Part shown: positions 1-8,100 of the stretch, in pieces
How the letters are laid out: every line of letters begins with the position of its first letter
Position numbering within the stretch: the stretch's first letter is position 1
NCBI GenBank assembly: GCA_045122835.1
Contig: JBGVIB010000137.1
Location: forward strand, 1 to 8,608
Direction: 5' to 3'
Source: JBGVMW01 sp045122835
Lineage (GTDB): Bacteria; Bacillota; Clostridia; Lachnospirales; Lachnospiraceae
Length of the DNA: 8,608 bases
Program-made: the position numbers and the translations under genes
Notes under the pieces: generated by a model
The model's input: the letters and a program-made list of their open reading frames with translations, nothing else
What the model was told of the DNA's origin: nothing
Database searches by the model: none

Positions 1-23
1 TCAGTACCCTCATAGGTTACCAA

Positions 24-52
24 TGTTATTATGAATTGCATTCATAATAACA
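24..52. repeat. Perfect 13-bp inverted repeat with a 3-nt loop
   Basis: The left arm (24-36) is exactly complementary to the right arm (40-52), with TGC (37-39) in the loop. The arms are A/T-rich and there is no adjacent T-run in the expected place on either strand, so it does not look like an intrinsic terminator. The last two bases (51-52) are also the first two of the neighbouring hairpin (51-98), so the two structures abut or compete at that point. Confidence 0.75.
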
Positions 53-98
53 GGCAAAAATCCATGCAGAATCACCTACGGTGATGGATTTTGGCCTG
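51..98. repeat. Long interrupted hairpin, about 18 paired bases
   Basis: CAGGC (51-55) pairs with GCCTG (94-98). After one mismatch (56 with 93), AAAATCCAT (57-65) pairs with ATGGATTTT (84-92). A one-sided bulge (66-72) separates this from an inner CACC/GGTG stem (73-76 with 80-83) closed by the loop TAC. The arrangement is too long and ordered to be expected by chance, but it matches no RNA family I can name. It is not followed by a U-tract on the plus strand. On the minus strand it runs into the 24-52 palindrome. Confidence 0.65.
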
Positions 99-272
99 CT
101 GCCACTACGTTTTCATACGGACTGTGCAGTTCAGCACAATATAAGCTTGTATTGTCCTGGTTCTGAATAGTTACTATTTTTCAATATCCTACTCATCCTG
201 CTCCCTAGCGCATATTCTCAAATTGTTTTCTGCAAGATGTACGTTCTACTTTGCAGGGAGCTACTTGTTTAT

Positions 273-1019
273 CTACTTTCTACGTTCTTTTGCCGGTTGG
301 TTTGAGGATGATTCCAGTCTGCGGAACAATTCCTTCAACTCAGCTTCGCTTACCTTGCGATATTCTCCTACTTTTAAATTACCCAATTCCATATTCATAA
401 TTCTTATGCGGACTAATTTCTGCACCCGGTATCCGTTTGCTTCACACATTCTTCGAATCTGTCTGTTTAATCCCTGTGTCAGTATAATGTTAAATTTTCT
501 TTCTGCCAACTTCTTAACACGACATGGTCTTGTGGTGCAGTCTAACTCCTCTAAATAAACACCAACCGACAACTTGTCAAGAAACTCCTGTGTTACAGGC
601 TTGTCCACGCTGACTTCATACTCTTTTTCGTGGTAATTAGCAGCACGCATCATTTTATTTACCACGTCACCGTCATTTGTGAGAAATACCAACCCCTCAG
701 AGTCTTTATCCAGTCTACCTGCATAAAATACACGCTCTGGCAGATGAAAATATTCTATAATATTATTCTTTTCCCTTTTCTCCGCAGTACATACCACTCC
801 CCGCGGTTTGTTACAAAGATAATACACTTTTCTCTCCGCCTTGTCACCTACTTTTTTACCATCAACAACTACCGTCTGTTCTGGTGACACCGTATCTCCA
901 AGACCTGCACATATTCCATCAATATATACTTTTCCATCTGCAACCAATCGGTCTGCTTCCCGTCTGGAGCAGACACCTGCACTGCTTAAATATTTGTTAA
1001 TACGCATTTTCTCATTCAT
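273..1019 (-). CDS. rluF: 23S rRNA pseudouridine synthase, RluF type
   Basis: This enzyme isomerises a uridine of 23S rRNA to pseudouridine; E. coli RluF modifies U2604. The 248-residue protein starts with an S4 RNA-binding domain (about 5-50, with RINKYLSSAGVCSRREADR). The RsuA/RluB/RluE/RluF catalytic domain follows. The catalytic aspartate is D104 in GRLDKDSEGL (101-110), and QGLNRQIRRMCEANGY (182-197) is the family's C-terminal signature. HEKEYEVSVDKP (130-141) and RIRIMN (204-209) closely resemble E. coli RluF rather than RsuA or RluB, hence the symbol; the exact target uridine is inferred. The chosen ATG (1019) has no strong Shine-Dalgarno. A second ATG at M5 (1007) is equally plausible because the S4 domain begins right after it. 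The gene is monocistronic: a terminator at 1170-1220 separates it from nfnB. Confidence 0.92.
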   Translation of the reverse strand: MNEKMRINKYLSSAGVCSRREADRLVADGKVYIDGICAGLGDTVSPEQTVVVDGKKVGDKAERKVYYLCNKPRGVVCTAEKREKNNIIEYFHLPERVFYAGRLDKDSEGLVFLTNDGDVVNKMMRAANYHEKEYEVSVDKPVTQEFLDKLSVGVYLEELDCTTRPCRVKKLAERKFNIILTQGLNRQIRRMCEANGYRVQKLVRIRIMNMELGNLKVGEYRKVSEAELKELFRRLESSSNQPAKERRK

Positions 1020-1068
1020 TTCTACATTTACCCGATTAATATGCTAGTACATCGTCCATTAAATAACT

Positions 1069-1156
1069 ACCATATCTTTTATAGTATGCATTCTCAAAAA
1101 ATTGTTCTTACCTGAATATGGTACTTATTTAATTAACGATGAACTTAACTGGTCAA
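1069..1156 (-). promoter_or_regulatory. Candidate sigma-A promoters for rluF
   Basis: Two imperfect candidates read toward rluF. The distal one has TTGACC (1156-1151), an 18-bp spacer and TTAAAT (1132-1127). The proximal one has TTGAGA (1097-1092), a 17-bp spacer and TATGGT (1074-1069). Each matches the consensus in only part of its bases. Since rluF lies beyond a strong terminator it needs its own promoter, but the sequence does not settle which of these is used. Confidence 0.35.
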
Positions 1157-1169
1157 TACACTAGCTTAT

Positions 1170-1220
1170 AAAAAGCGGTAAAGCCAGGAGATATCTACAC
1201 TCCTGGCGTTTCCGCTTTTA
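1170..1220 (-). terminator. Rho-independent terminator of nfnAB
   Basis: The stem pairs AAAAGCGG (1171-1178) with CCGCTTTT (1212-1219) and GCCAGGAG (1183-1190) with CTCCTGGC (1200-1207), with a small internal loop between the two blocks and a 9-nt apical loop. Read on the minus strand it ends in TTTTTA, about 50-100 nt after the nfnB stop codon. The flanking A-run and T-run make it symmetrical, so it could work in either direction, but no plus-strand gene points into it. Confidence 0.9.
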
Positions 1221-1270
1221 TCATCTTGATAATGATTACCTGTAACTATTTGAAATCTTCATGGTTACAA

Positions 1271-2656
1271 TTATTTTTCACTTAAATATTTATCAATACC
1301 CTTTGCTGCTGCTTTACCGGCACCCATTGCCAAAATAACAGTAGCTGCACCTGTTACGGCGTCACCACCTGCAAATACACCTTCTTTTGAAGTTGCACCA
1401 GTTTCTTCATCAGCCATGATACATTGCCATTTATTAATATCCAAACCTTCTGTTGTTGATGAAATTAATGGATTTGGAGCTGTACCTAATGCCATGATTA
1501 CGGTATCTAATTCCATTGTAAATTCAGAATTTGGAACTTCCACAGGTCTTCTTCTTCCGCCTTCATCCGGCTCGCCAAGCTCCATGCGTACGCACTTCAT
1601 GCCGCTTACCCATCCATCTTCATTTACTAAAATTTCAGTTGGATTTGTTAAGACGTCAAAAATAACGCCTTCTTCTTTTGCATGATGTACTTCTTCCACA
1701 CGTGCTGGAAGTTCTTCTTCACTTCTGCGGTATACAATGTGTACTTCTGCACCTAAACGTAATGCAGTTCTTGCAGCATCCATAGCAACGTTACCACCAC
1801 CGATAACTGCAACCTTCTGTCCTTTTACGATTGGAGTATTATATTCTTCTTTGAACGCCTTCATTAAGTTATTTCTTGTAAGGAATTCATTTGCAGAAAA
1901 TACACCATTTGCATTTTCACCCGGAATTCCCATGAATTTAGGAAGACCAGCACCGGAACCGATAAATACTGCTTCAAATCCTTCTTCTTCCATTAATTCA
2001 TCGATTGTTACAGAACGACCAATGATAACGTTTGTCTCAATCTTAACACCTAATGATTTAACATTTTCGATTTCAGCCTGTACTACTTCTTCCTTTGGAA
2101 GACGGAATTCCGGAATACCATATACAAGTACACCACCTGCCTCATGAAGCGCTTCAAAAATTGTCACATCATAACCAAGCTTTGCTAAATCTCCGGCACA
2201 AGTTAAACCGGCAGGACCGGAACCGATTACAGCTACTTTCTTGCCTTTCTTAGAAGTAGGCTTTTCTGGCTTAATTCCGTTCTCTCTTGCCCAGTCTGCT
2301 GTAAAACGCTCTAACTTACCGATAGATACTGGTTCACCTTTGATACCACGGATACATTTTCCTTCACACTGGCTTTCCTGTGGACACACACGACCACAAA
2401 CTGCCGGAAGTGCAGAAGATTCACCGATTACCTTATAAGCGCCTTCTACATTGCCTTCCTTTAACTCTGCAATGAAGCCCGGAATGTTAATGGATACTGG
2501 ACAGCCTTCCACACATTTTGCATTCTTACAACCGATACATCTTGCAGCTTCTTCAATTGCTTCTTCCTTAGAATAGCCTAAGCATACTTCATCAAAATTT
2601 TTATTACGAACCTGTGCTTCCTGTTCACGCACTGGTACTCTCTTTAATACGTCCAT
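1271..2656 (-). CDS. nfnB: NfnB, large subunit of NADH-dependent reduced ferredoxin:NADP+ oxidoreductase
   Basis: With NfnA this cytoplasmic flavoprotein catalyses reversible electron bifurcation: two NADPH reduce one NAD+ and two ferredoxins, or the reverse. The 461-residue protein belongs to the GltD/NfnB family. An N-terminal iron-sulfur domain has cysteines C40, C43, C48, C52 and C87, C91, C97, C101, enough for most ligands of two [4Fe-4S] clusters. The FAD-binding site is GSGPAG (145-150), the NADP(H)-binding site GGGNVA (286-291), and a C-terminal FAD motif lies around GGDAVTG (430-436). GAGAGG (2670-2665), 8 nt before the ATG, is a good ribosome binding site. It starts 26 bp after the nfnA stop. 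Such proteins are often annotated as glutamate synthase small subunit (gltD/gltA), but the partner here is nfnA and no glutamate synthase large subunit is present. The alternative name is SudA. Confidence 0.93.
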   Translation of the reverse strand: MDVLKRVPVREQEAQVRNKNFDEVCLGYSKEEAIEEAARCIGCKNAKCVEGCPVSINIPGFIAELKEGNVEGAYKVIGESSALPAVCGRVCPQESQCEGKCIRGIKGEPVSIGKLERFTADWARENGIKPEKPTSKKGKKVAVIGSGPAGLTCAGDLAKLGYDVTIFEALHEAGGVLVYGIPEFRLPKEEVVQAEIENVKSLGVKIETNVIIGRSVTIDELMEEEGFEAVFIGSGAGLPKFMGIPGENANGVFSANEFLTRNNLMKAFKEEYNTPIVKGQKVAVIGGGNVAMDAARTALRLGAEVHIVYRRSEEELPARVEEVHHAKEEGVIFDVLTNPTEILVNEDGWVSGMKCVRMELGEPDEGGRRRPVEVPNSEFTMELDTVIMALGTAPNPLISSTTEGLDINKWQCIMADEETGATSKEGVFAGGDAVTGAATVILAMGAGKAAAKGIDKYLSEK

Positions 2657-2682
2657 GTTTCTTACCTCTCTATGTAGATTTC

Positions 2683-3564
2683 TTAGTTGCAGTTTCCACA
2701 GCCGCCATGGTGAGTATCACCTTCACGAAGCTTTAAGATAGCACGACCTTCCTCAGTCTTGTACATCTGCTGTCTCTTCATTGCTTCATCAAAGTTGATA
2801 AGATGTCCGTCAAATTCAGGACCATCTACGCAGGCAAATTTCACCTGGTCACCAACAGTAACACGACATGCTCCACACATACCTGTACCATCTACCATAA
2901 TTGGGTTAAGACTTACAATAGTAGGAATCTCTAATTCCTTTGTAAGCATACATGCAAATTTCATCATAATCATTGGACCAATGACTACGCAGGTATCATA
3001 TTTGTTGCCTTCTTCTACAACAAGACGCTTGATTACATCGGTAACTAATCCTTTGTGGCCATTACTTCCGTCATCAGTTGTCACATAGAGGTTGCCGGCA
3101 ACTGCCTTCATTTCATCCTCTAAGATGATTAAATCTTTATTTCTTGCACCGATAATGACATCAACATCCATACCATTTTCATGGAACCATTTTACCTGTG
3201 GATAAACTGGAGCTGTACCAACACCACCTGCCACAAATAATATTTTTTTATTTTTTAATGCTGCCAAATCCTCATGTACAAATTCAGATGGACATCCTAA
3301 TGGACCTACGAAATCCATGAAAGAATCCCCTTCATTCAATGCAGACATTTTCTCTGTTCCTGCACCTACTGTCTGGAATACAATTGTAATGGTATTCTTT
3401 TCTCTGTCATAATCACAGATAGTAAGTGGAATACGTTCCCCTTCCTCGTCCATTTTCACAATTACAAACTGACCTGGCTGGCAGTTCTTAGCTACACGTG
3501 GTGCTTCAACTTCCATTAACAGAATACTATCTGTCAGCACTTTCTTTTTCACAATTTTAAACAT
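2683..3564 (-). CDS. nfnA: NfnA, small subunit of NADH-dependent reduced ferredoxin:NADP+ oxidoreductase
   Basis: This subunit handles the NADH side of the NfnAB complex. The 293-residue protein has a ferredoxin-reductase-type FAD domain (about 1-100, with RIPLT at 44-48), a nucleotide-binding domain (about 105-215, with GGVGTAPVYPQ at 113-123), and a [2Fe-2S] site. The cluster segment holds D225, C230, C233 and C245; in the Thermotoga NfnAB structure this cluster has one aspartate and three cysteine ligands, and the same residue types stand here. The chain ends in HHGGCGNCN, an extra CxxC pair (C289, C292) of unknown role. The related PyrK subunit of dihydroorotate dehydrogenase shares the fold and four-residue cluster region, but the adjacent nfnB decides the call. 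AGGTGA (3574-3569) precedes the ATG. It is first in a two-gene operon. The alternative name is SudB. Confidence 0.93.
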   Translation of the reverse strand: MFKIVKKKVLTDSILLMEVEAPRVAKNCQPGQFVIVKMDEEGERIPLTICDYDREKNTITIVFQTVGAGTEKMSALNEGDSFMDFVGPLGCPSEFVHEDLAALKNKKILFVAGGVGTAPVYPQVKWFHENGMDVDVIIGARNKDLIILEDEMKAVAGNLYVTTDDGSNGHKGLVTDVIKRLVVEEGNKYDTCVVIGPMIMMKFACMLTKELEIPTIVSLNPIMVDGTGMCGACRVTVGDQVKFACVDGPEFDGHLINFDEAMKRQQMYKTEEGRAILKLREGDTHHGGCGNCN

Positions 3565-3610
3565 AACTTCACCTATTCCTCTTTGTCGTCACGCATTATT
3601 CAGCTCTTAT

Positions 3611-3670
3611 ATTACCGGGCGGTTAAACGGCAATGTATAATGCTTGCCAGACTCTTTATACCGCAGTAAT
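3611..3670 (-). promoter_or_regulatory. Nested-hairpin leader of the nfnAB mRNA
   Basis: Between the promoter and nfnA the transcript can fold into three nested stems: ATTAC (3670-3666) with GTAAT (3615-3611), GCGGT (3664-3660) with ACCGC (3623-3619), and GGCAA (3648-3644) with TTGCC (3633-3629) enclosing a 10-nt loop. The pairing is read directly from the sequence. No U-tract follows, so it is not an obvious attenuator, and I recognise no riboswitch class. It may be a regulatory or mRNA-stabilising element, or partly fortuitous. Confidence 0.45.
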
Positions 3671-3688
3671 AAATGCTCAAACTCTTTT

Positions 3689-3717
3689 ATCATACCTTAT
3701 TAAGTATTTTTTTTCAA
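3689..3717 (-). promoter_or_regulatory. Sigma-A promoter of the nfnAB operon
   Basis: TTGAAA (3717-3712), a 17-bp spacer and TATGAT (3694-3689) give a near-consensus promoter, and an A-rich run lies in the spacer. Transcription would begin near 3682, leaving a leader of about 118 nt. The -35 box lies only 24 bp beyond the stop codon of the upstream membrane protein gene. Confidence 0.75.
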
Positions 3718-3741
3718 CTATATTTCTCAAAAATTATTTTA

Positions 3742-5151
3742 TCAAGAGAATTTTTTTAATTTGTAGCCTTTCTCATAATCCCGTTCTGCAATGTAAATTT
3801 GGCTGGTATCATTCCCATTTACTGCAAAAATCTGTATTTTTTCAGACTTACCGGATGCACTTACCAGATATTGATCCACTAATAAATACACAACAGAATC
3901 TACTGTAATCGCATAGCGGCATCGGAAGGAGTATGTGTTTTCTGAACCCTGGATTTTCCCGTCAGCATCATCCATATCACCATTTTCAATTAATTTATTC
4001 TTTAATGCAGTAATGGCATCCTCCTCATGATACTTGGTTTTTAACCTCAATGTATAATTTCTTTCTATGGTTTCTTCTTCCACACCATTTTCATCATACA
4101 CTGTAAAGGTCATGTTAGAATCGCCAATAAACATTCTTAATGGACCAGTATATTCATAATCATCCTTGGTTGCTGTTCTTCCATCAAAATTATAGTATAC
4201 ACAACTTCCAAAAGGAACTTCCACTGTAATCCATTCCGGCTCATCGTACACACCTGTATCTGGCAAAACAGCAATGCCTTCCTTTGCTGTTGTAGCTGAA
4301 AAATGCTCTGTAAAAACCTCACTTGCCATTCCCTTTGGGTTAATACATATAGCCTGCAAATCAATATCTCTGCTTTGTATCACAATAGGCTCTGTGTACA
4401 CCTCGGATTTCTCCGACACCGCACTTCCATCCAGAGTATAATATATTTTTTCCTGATAAGAAGACTTCAGTTCAATGGTCATAATTCCACGCTCTGCATT
4501 CTCTGAGATATTACAAACCGGTTCACTGATTTGATAATCTACAAAGGCACTTGGGATATCCTGATTCTTACACTCCAAAAGAAGTGTTTGTATTTCACTC
4601 CACCTCTCCTGTTCTTCATACATAGTAATCAAGGCTCTGTAAGCCCTAATATTATTTTCATCCAGTTTTATCAACGTATGATAACACGCTTCTGCCTCTG
4701 CATCACTGCCATTGGCATCATACGCTTCTGCCATATACAAATATAACTCTTTATTTTCCGGTTTCTTGTCCAATGCCTTTTTAAAGTGTACTACTGCCTG
4801 TTCATACTGTTGCCTGTTCTTTGCCTCCACTCCTTTTGCAAACTGAAACTCATAAGAATGCCTGTAAATCATACTAACGCCAAATATACCGGAGCCTGCC
4901 ACTAATACAAAAACAATAACAACTGTAACTAATAACCGGTTTTTTTTCTTTACCACTTTTTGTACGTTTTCTATCCGCTTTTCCTGTTGTTCCTCAAACT
5001 CCTCTTTTACCAGACGTTCTAACGTCTTTGTCATTTTTTCTTCCAGTTCAAAATTGTAATCCGGTACAATACGGACCTCGTAACCACATTTTTCGCAGTA
5101 TACATGCCCTTCTTTCATTTTTGCACCACAATTTTCACATTTCAAGTACAC
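3742..5151 (-). CDS. Membrane protein with zinc ribbon, TPR and chitobiase-C-terminal-like domains
   Basis: The function is unknown. The 469-residue protein begins with a zinc ribbon (C5, C8, C19, C22, spacing CxxC-x10-CxxC). A charged, probably helical stretch follows (about 35-70), then one transmembrane segment (72-94). The rest should be extracytoplasmic by the positive-inside rule: K68-K70 and R72 lie before the membrane and the zinc ribbon stays inside. After the membrane come about three TPR-like helical repeats (about 101-200), then two modules resembling the chitobiase/beta-hexosaminidase C-terminal domain (about 218-285 with YYTLDGS, and 297-367 with YYNFDGR). The C-terminal 100 residues are unassigned. 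The start is GTG, supported by GGAGG 5 nt upstream. It begins 20 bp after the ftsK stop and is probably co-transcribed with it. A scaffolding or envelope-sensing role is possible but is inference only. Confidence 0.85.
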   Translation of the reverse strand: MYLKCENCGAKMKEGHVYCEKCGYEVRIVPDYNFELEEKMTKTLERLVKEEFEEQQEKRIENVQKVVKKKNRLLVTVVIVFVLVAGSGIFGVSMIYRHSYEFQFAKGVEAKNRQQYEQAVVHFKKALDKKPENKELYLYMAEAYDANGSDAEAEACYHTLIKLDENNIRAYRALITMYEEQERWSEIQTLLLECKNQDIPSAFVDYQISEPVCNISENAERGIMTIELKSSYQEKIYYTLDGSAVSEKSEVYTEPIVIQSRDIDLQAICINPKGMASEVFTEHFSATTAKEGIAVLPDTGVYDEPEWITVEVPFGSCVYYNFDGRTATKDDYEYTGPLRMFIGDSNMTFTVYDENGVEEETIERNYTLRLKTKYHEEDAITALKNKLIENGDMDDADGKIQGSENTYSFRCRYAITVDSVVYLLVDQYLVSASGKSEKIQIFAVNGNDTSQIYIAERDYEKGYKLKKFS

Positions 5152-5152
5152 A

Positions 5153-5162
5153 CCCTCCTCCC
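5153..5162 (-). promoter_or_regulatory. Strong ribosome binding site that fixes a GTG start
   Basis: GGGAGGAGGG occupies half of the 20-bp gap between the ftsK stop codon and the next gene. It decides in favour of the GTG at 5151: no ATG in frame lies nearby upstream, and the zinc ribbon's first cysteine is only the fifth residue. The strong site would let the second gene be translated well despite its GTG start. Confidence 0.7.
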
Positions 5163-5171
5163 GGAAAATTG

Positions 5172-8100
5172 TTATACATAGTCCTCCACATAACGTTCAA
5201 ATTCTTCTAATGACATAAGGACGCCTCTTGGTTTCGTACCCTGTTCTTCTTCTACCACTCCTGCTTCACAAAGCTGATCCATAATTCTTGCTGCACGGTT
5301 AAAACCAATCTTATACATACGCTGTAGCATACCAATAGAACCTTTACCCTTATCAATAATCAGCTTACCAGCTTCCACAAAATATTCATCATATTCAGAA
5401 GCTCCCTGACCACCGCCATCAGCACCACCGCTTAACTGAACGCTTTCCATACGTTTTTCAATTTCTTCACTGTATGTAGTTGTTATATTACCGTTATCTG
5501 TTAAGAAGTTTACCACTTCTGCCACCTCGTCATCAGAGACAAATGCACACTGTATGCGAACCGCTTTTGAGGAACCATACAGACTAAACAACATATCACC
5601 TTTTCCTAACAGCTTTTCAGCACCTACGGTGTCTAAAATTGTTCTAGAATCAATTCCTGATGTTACAGAAAATGCTATTCTGGATGGCATATTTGCTTTA
5701 ATCAAACCAGTGATAACGTTTACAGAAGGTCTCTGGGTTGCAATAATCAAATGCATGCCCGCCGCACGCGCCAACTGGGCGATGCGACAGATAGATGCTT
5801 CTACATCTCCCGGAGCCACCATCATAAGATCGGCTAACTCATCTACAATAATGACTATCTTCGGCAGTTTTTCCGGCTTATTTTCTCCCGGAATGTCTTT
5901 TAACTGTTCTACCTTCTTGTTATAACCTGCAATATCACGAACACCTGCAGCTTTGAATTTCTCATATCGCTCTGTCATTTCTGTAACTGCCCATTGTAAT
6001 GCGCCTGCCGCTTTTTTCGGGTCAGTAACTACCGGTATCAGCAAATGTGGAATACCGTTGTAAACACTTAATTCTACGACCTTCGGGTCAACCATGATTA
6101 GTTTTACTTCATCTGGTCTTGCCTTGTACAAAATACTCATAATAATGGTATTGATACACACGGATTTACCGGAACCAGTAGCACCAGCTATCAAAAGGTG
6201 TGGTGTCTTTCCAATATCTGTTACAATATTTTTTCCTGCAATATCCTTACCTACCGCAAATGCCAGCGTAGAAGGGAAACTTTTGAATTCCTCAGATTCA
6301 AACAATTCTCGTAAATTCACACCACTTCTTACTTTATTCGGCACTTCAATTCCCACCGCTGCTTTTCCCGGAATCGGAGCTTCGATTCGGATATCTTCTG
6401 CCGCTAAATTCAGCTTTATATCATCCGCCAGTCCCACGATTTTGCTGACCTTAACACCCTGTTCCGGATGAAGCTCAAATCTTGTTACTGCAGGTCCACA
6501 GCTTACATCTGTTACTTTTGCTTTTACACCAAAGCTCTTTAATGTGGATTGCAGTGTCATAGCTGTATCTTCCAGTTCCTGTCTACTGCTTCCTTTCTGA
6601 CTCTTATCCGTAGGATTCAGCAAGGATAGTGGTGGAAATTCATATGGTTTCTCCACCTTTCTGATTGGCTCTCCATTTATGGTATCACGTTTAGCAGGTT
6701 CTGGCTTTAACACAACCGGTTCCCCTATTTTAGGGCGTTCTGGTTGATATTCTGCCCCAGCAGGCCTTATGGATTCCTGTTTAACCGATGGCTCCTTAGG
6801 TCTCACAGGCTCTGGCTCTGCTTTTACAACAGTGATAGGCTCTGGTATCATTTCTTCAAAAGAATCTGCTTGTTCAAATAATGCCTCCTCTGTCGGACCA
6901 TAATTCTCAGCAAAATCATTCGGTATATTGAAATCTTCTACTGTGTTCTCTTCGAATTTCTCCCAAGATTGTTCCCTTTCCCCGGCAGTCGGCAAAGGTT
7001 CTGCCACACTCTCCCGGACTTCCATTCCTGCCTGGTTCCAGGTCCACTGTGGAATATCTTCTTCCTCTGGTTCCTGAACTTTTTCTTCCGGTTCGTATTT
7101 CTCAATTTCCGGGAATAATTCTATCTCCTGTTCTGATTTGTATGCATCTGTCTGTGGTAATATCTGTTCTAATTTACGAACCAGATTCTGTTCAATCACG
7201 TCTGTGTCCATAACCACTTTTTCATTTTTTAATTTCTTATCAAGCACCTCTCTATCAAAACGATTTACATAGTCTTCATCTAATCCCGGTTCTACCTTCT
7301 GCTCCTCCACAGGTTCTTCTTCCATTGGTACACCATCTAAATATACAGGCTCCATTTCTTCCTCAACAGGAGACAAAAGCGTGTCTAAGCTTACACCTTC
7401 CACCTTGCGGTCCATACGGCGTGGTCGTTCTTCTTCCTCACGCATACTACGCTCTAACTCCCGTTCTTCACGACGTATACGGTTGCGTTCACGCATACGT
7501 TCATTTTCATCCCGTGCTGTCTGGTACACTTTCTTTCCACCTTTTTGCACACCCTGTAAAAAAGAACGTTCTGTAATAATCACAACTGCTATGATGGCAA
7601 GCACCACAAGAATCACATAGCCACCTGCCAGTCCGGCAAATTTTGTCACTATCAGTGCTAACAGCCAGCCTAAAATACCTCCACCTGTTTTCTTCGTACT
7701 TCCATATTGAAAATTTTCCACTAAGTTCATTTTTCCGAAATCATCCACCATAATCATTTCAGCAAATGCACACAAAAGCAGGAACAATGCTATGGCTGCT
7801 CCAAACTTTATTTTTGCAATTTTGTTATACTTATTTGACATCAAAAATGCTACTCCGAAAAAAAGAATAAGCGGCATCACATAAGCCAAGATTCCGCAGA
7901 CACCGAAAATCAAATCATTTACTTTGTCTAAGAATCCCACTCCCATATGTAAATTACTAAGCAAAAGCAAAATACTAAGCGCCAAAACTATCAGCAAGGT
8001 TGCCTCCTCACCAATAAAACTGCTTACACCACTTTTCTGTGGAGCTTTTTTTCCTGAAGTCTTTGAACGGCTTTTTGCGGATGTGCTTTTGGAAGGTGTC

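Larger units (their letters stand above)
1..272. other. Non-coding stretch downstream of rluF, dense in inverted repeats
   Basis: No convincing gene lies here. The stretch holds a run of inverted repeats: a 13-bp perfect palindrome (24-52), a long interrupted hairpin (51-98), TGTGC/GCACA (123-127 with 134-138), ACAATA/TATTGT (136-141 with 150-155), AATAG/CTATT (166-170 with 174-178), GCTCCCT/AGGGAGC (200-206 with 255-261) and CTGCAA/TTGCAG (230-235 with 251-256). Some arms overlap, so not all can form together. None is followed by a clean T-tract for minus-strand transcripts, so I cannot name a classical terminator for rluF. The density suggests either a structured RNA, in the rluF 3' region or separate, or a dispersed non-autonomous repeat element. 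The sequence alone does not decide between these. Confidence 0.55.

Noticed and set aside
223..558. Plus-strand open frame of 111 codons opposite rluF
   Set aside because: It lies antisense to a well-recognised gene, its product has no family resemblance, and it has no ribosome binding site.
1241..1269. TGTAAC/GTTACA hairpin right after nfnB as its terminator
   Set aside because: It has only six A/T-rich pairs and a long loop, with no U-tract; the 1170-1220 hairpin is clearly the terminator.
1271..2656. Glutamate synthase small subunit (gltD) as the name of the large flavoprotein
   Set aside because: The adjacent nfnA and the absence of a glutamate synthase large subunit favour NfnB.
6270..6280. 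Near match to the SpoIIIE recognition sequence inside ftsK
   Set aside because: It has one mismatch to GAGAAGGG and is a single occurrence, so it carries no weight.
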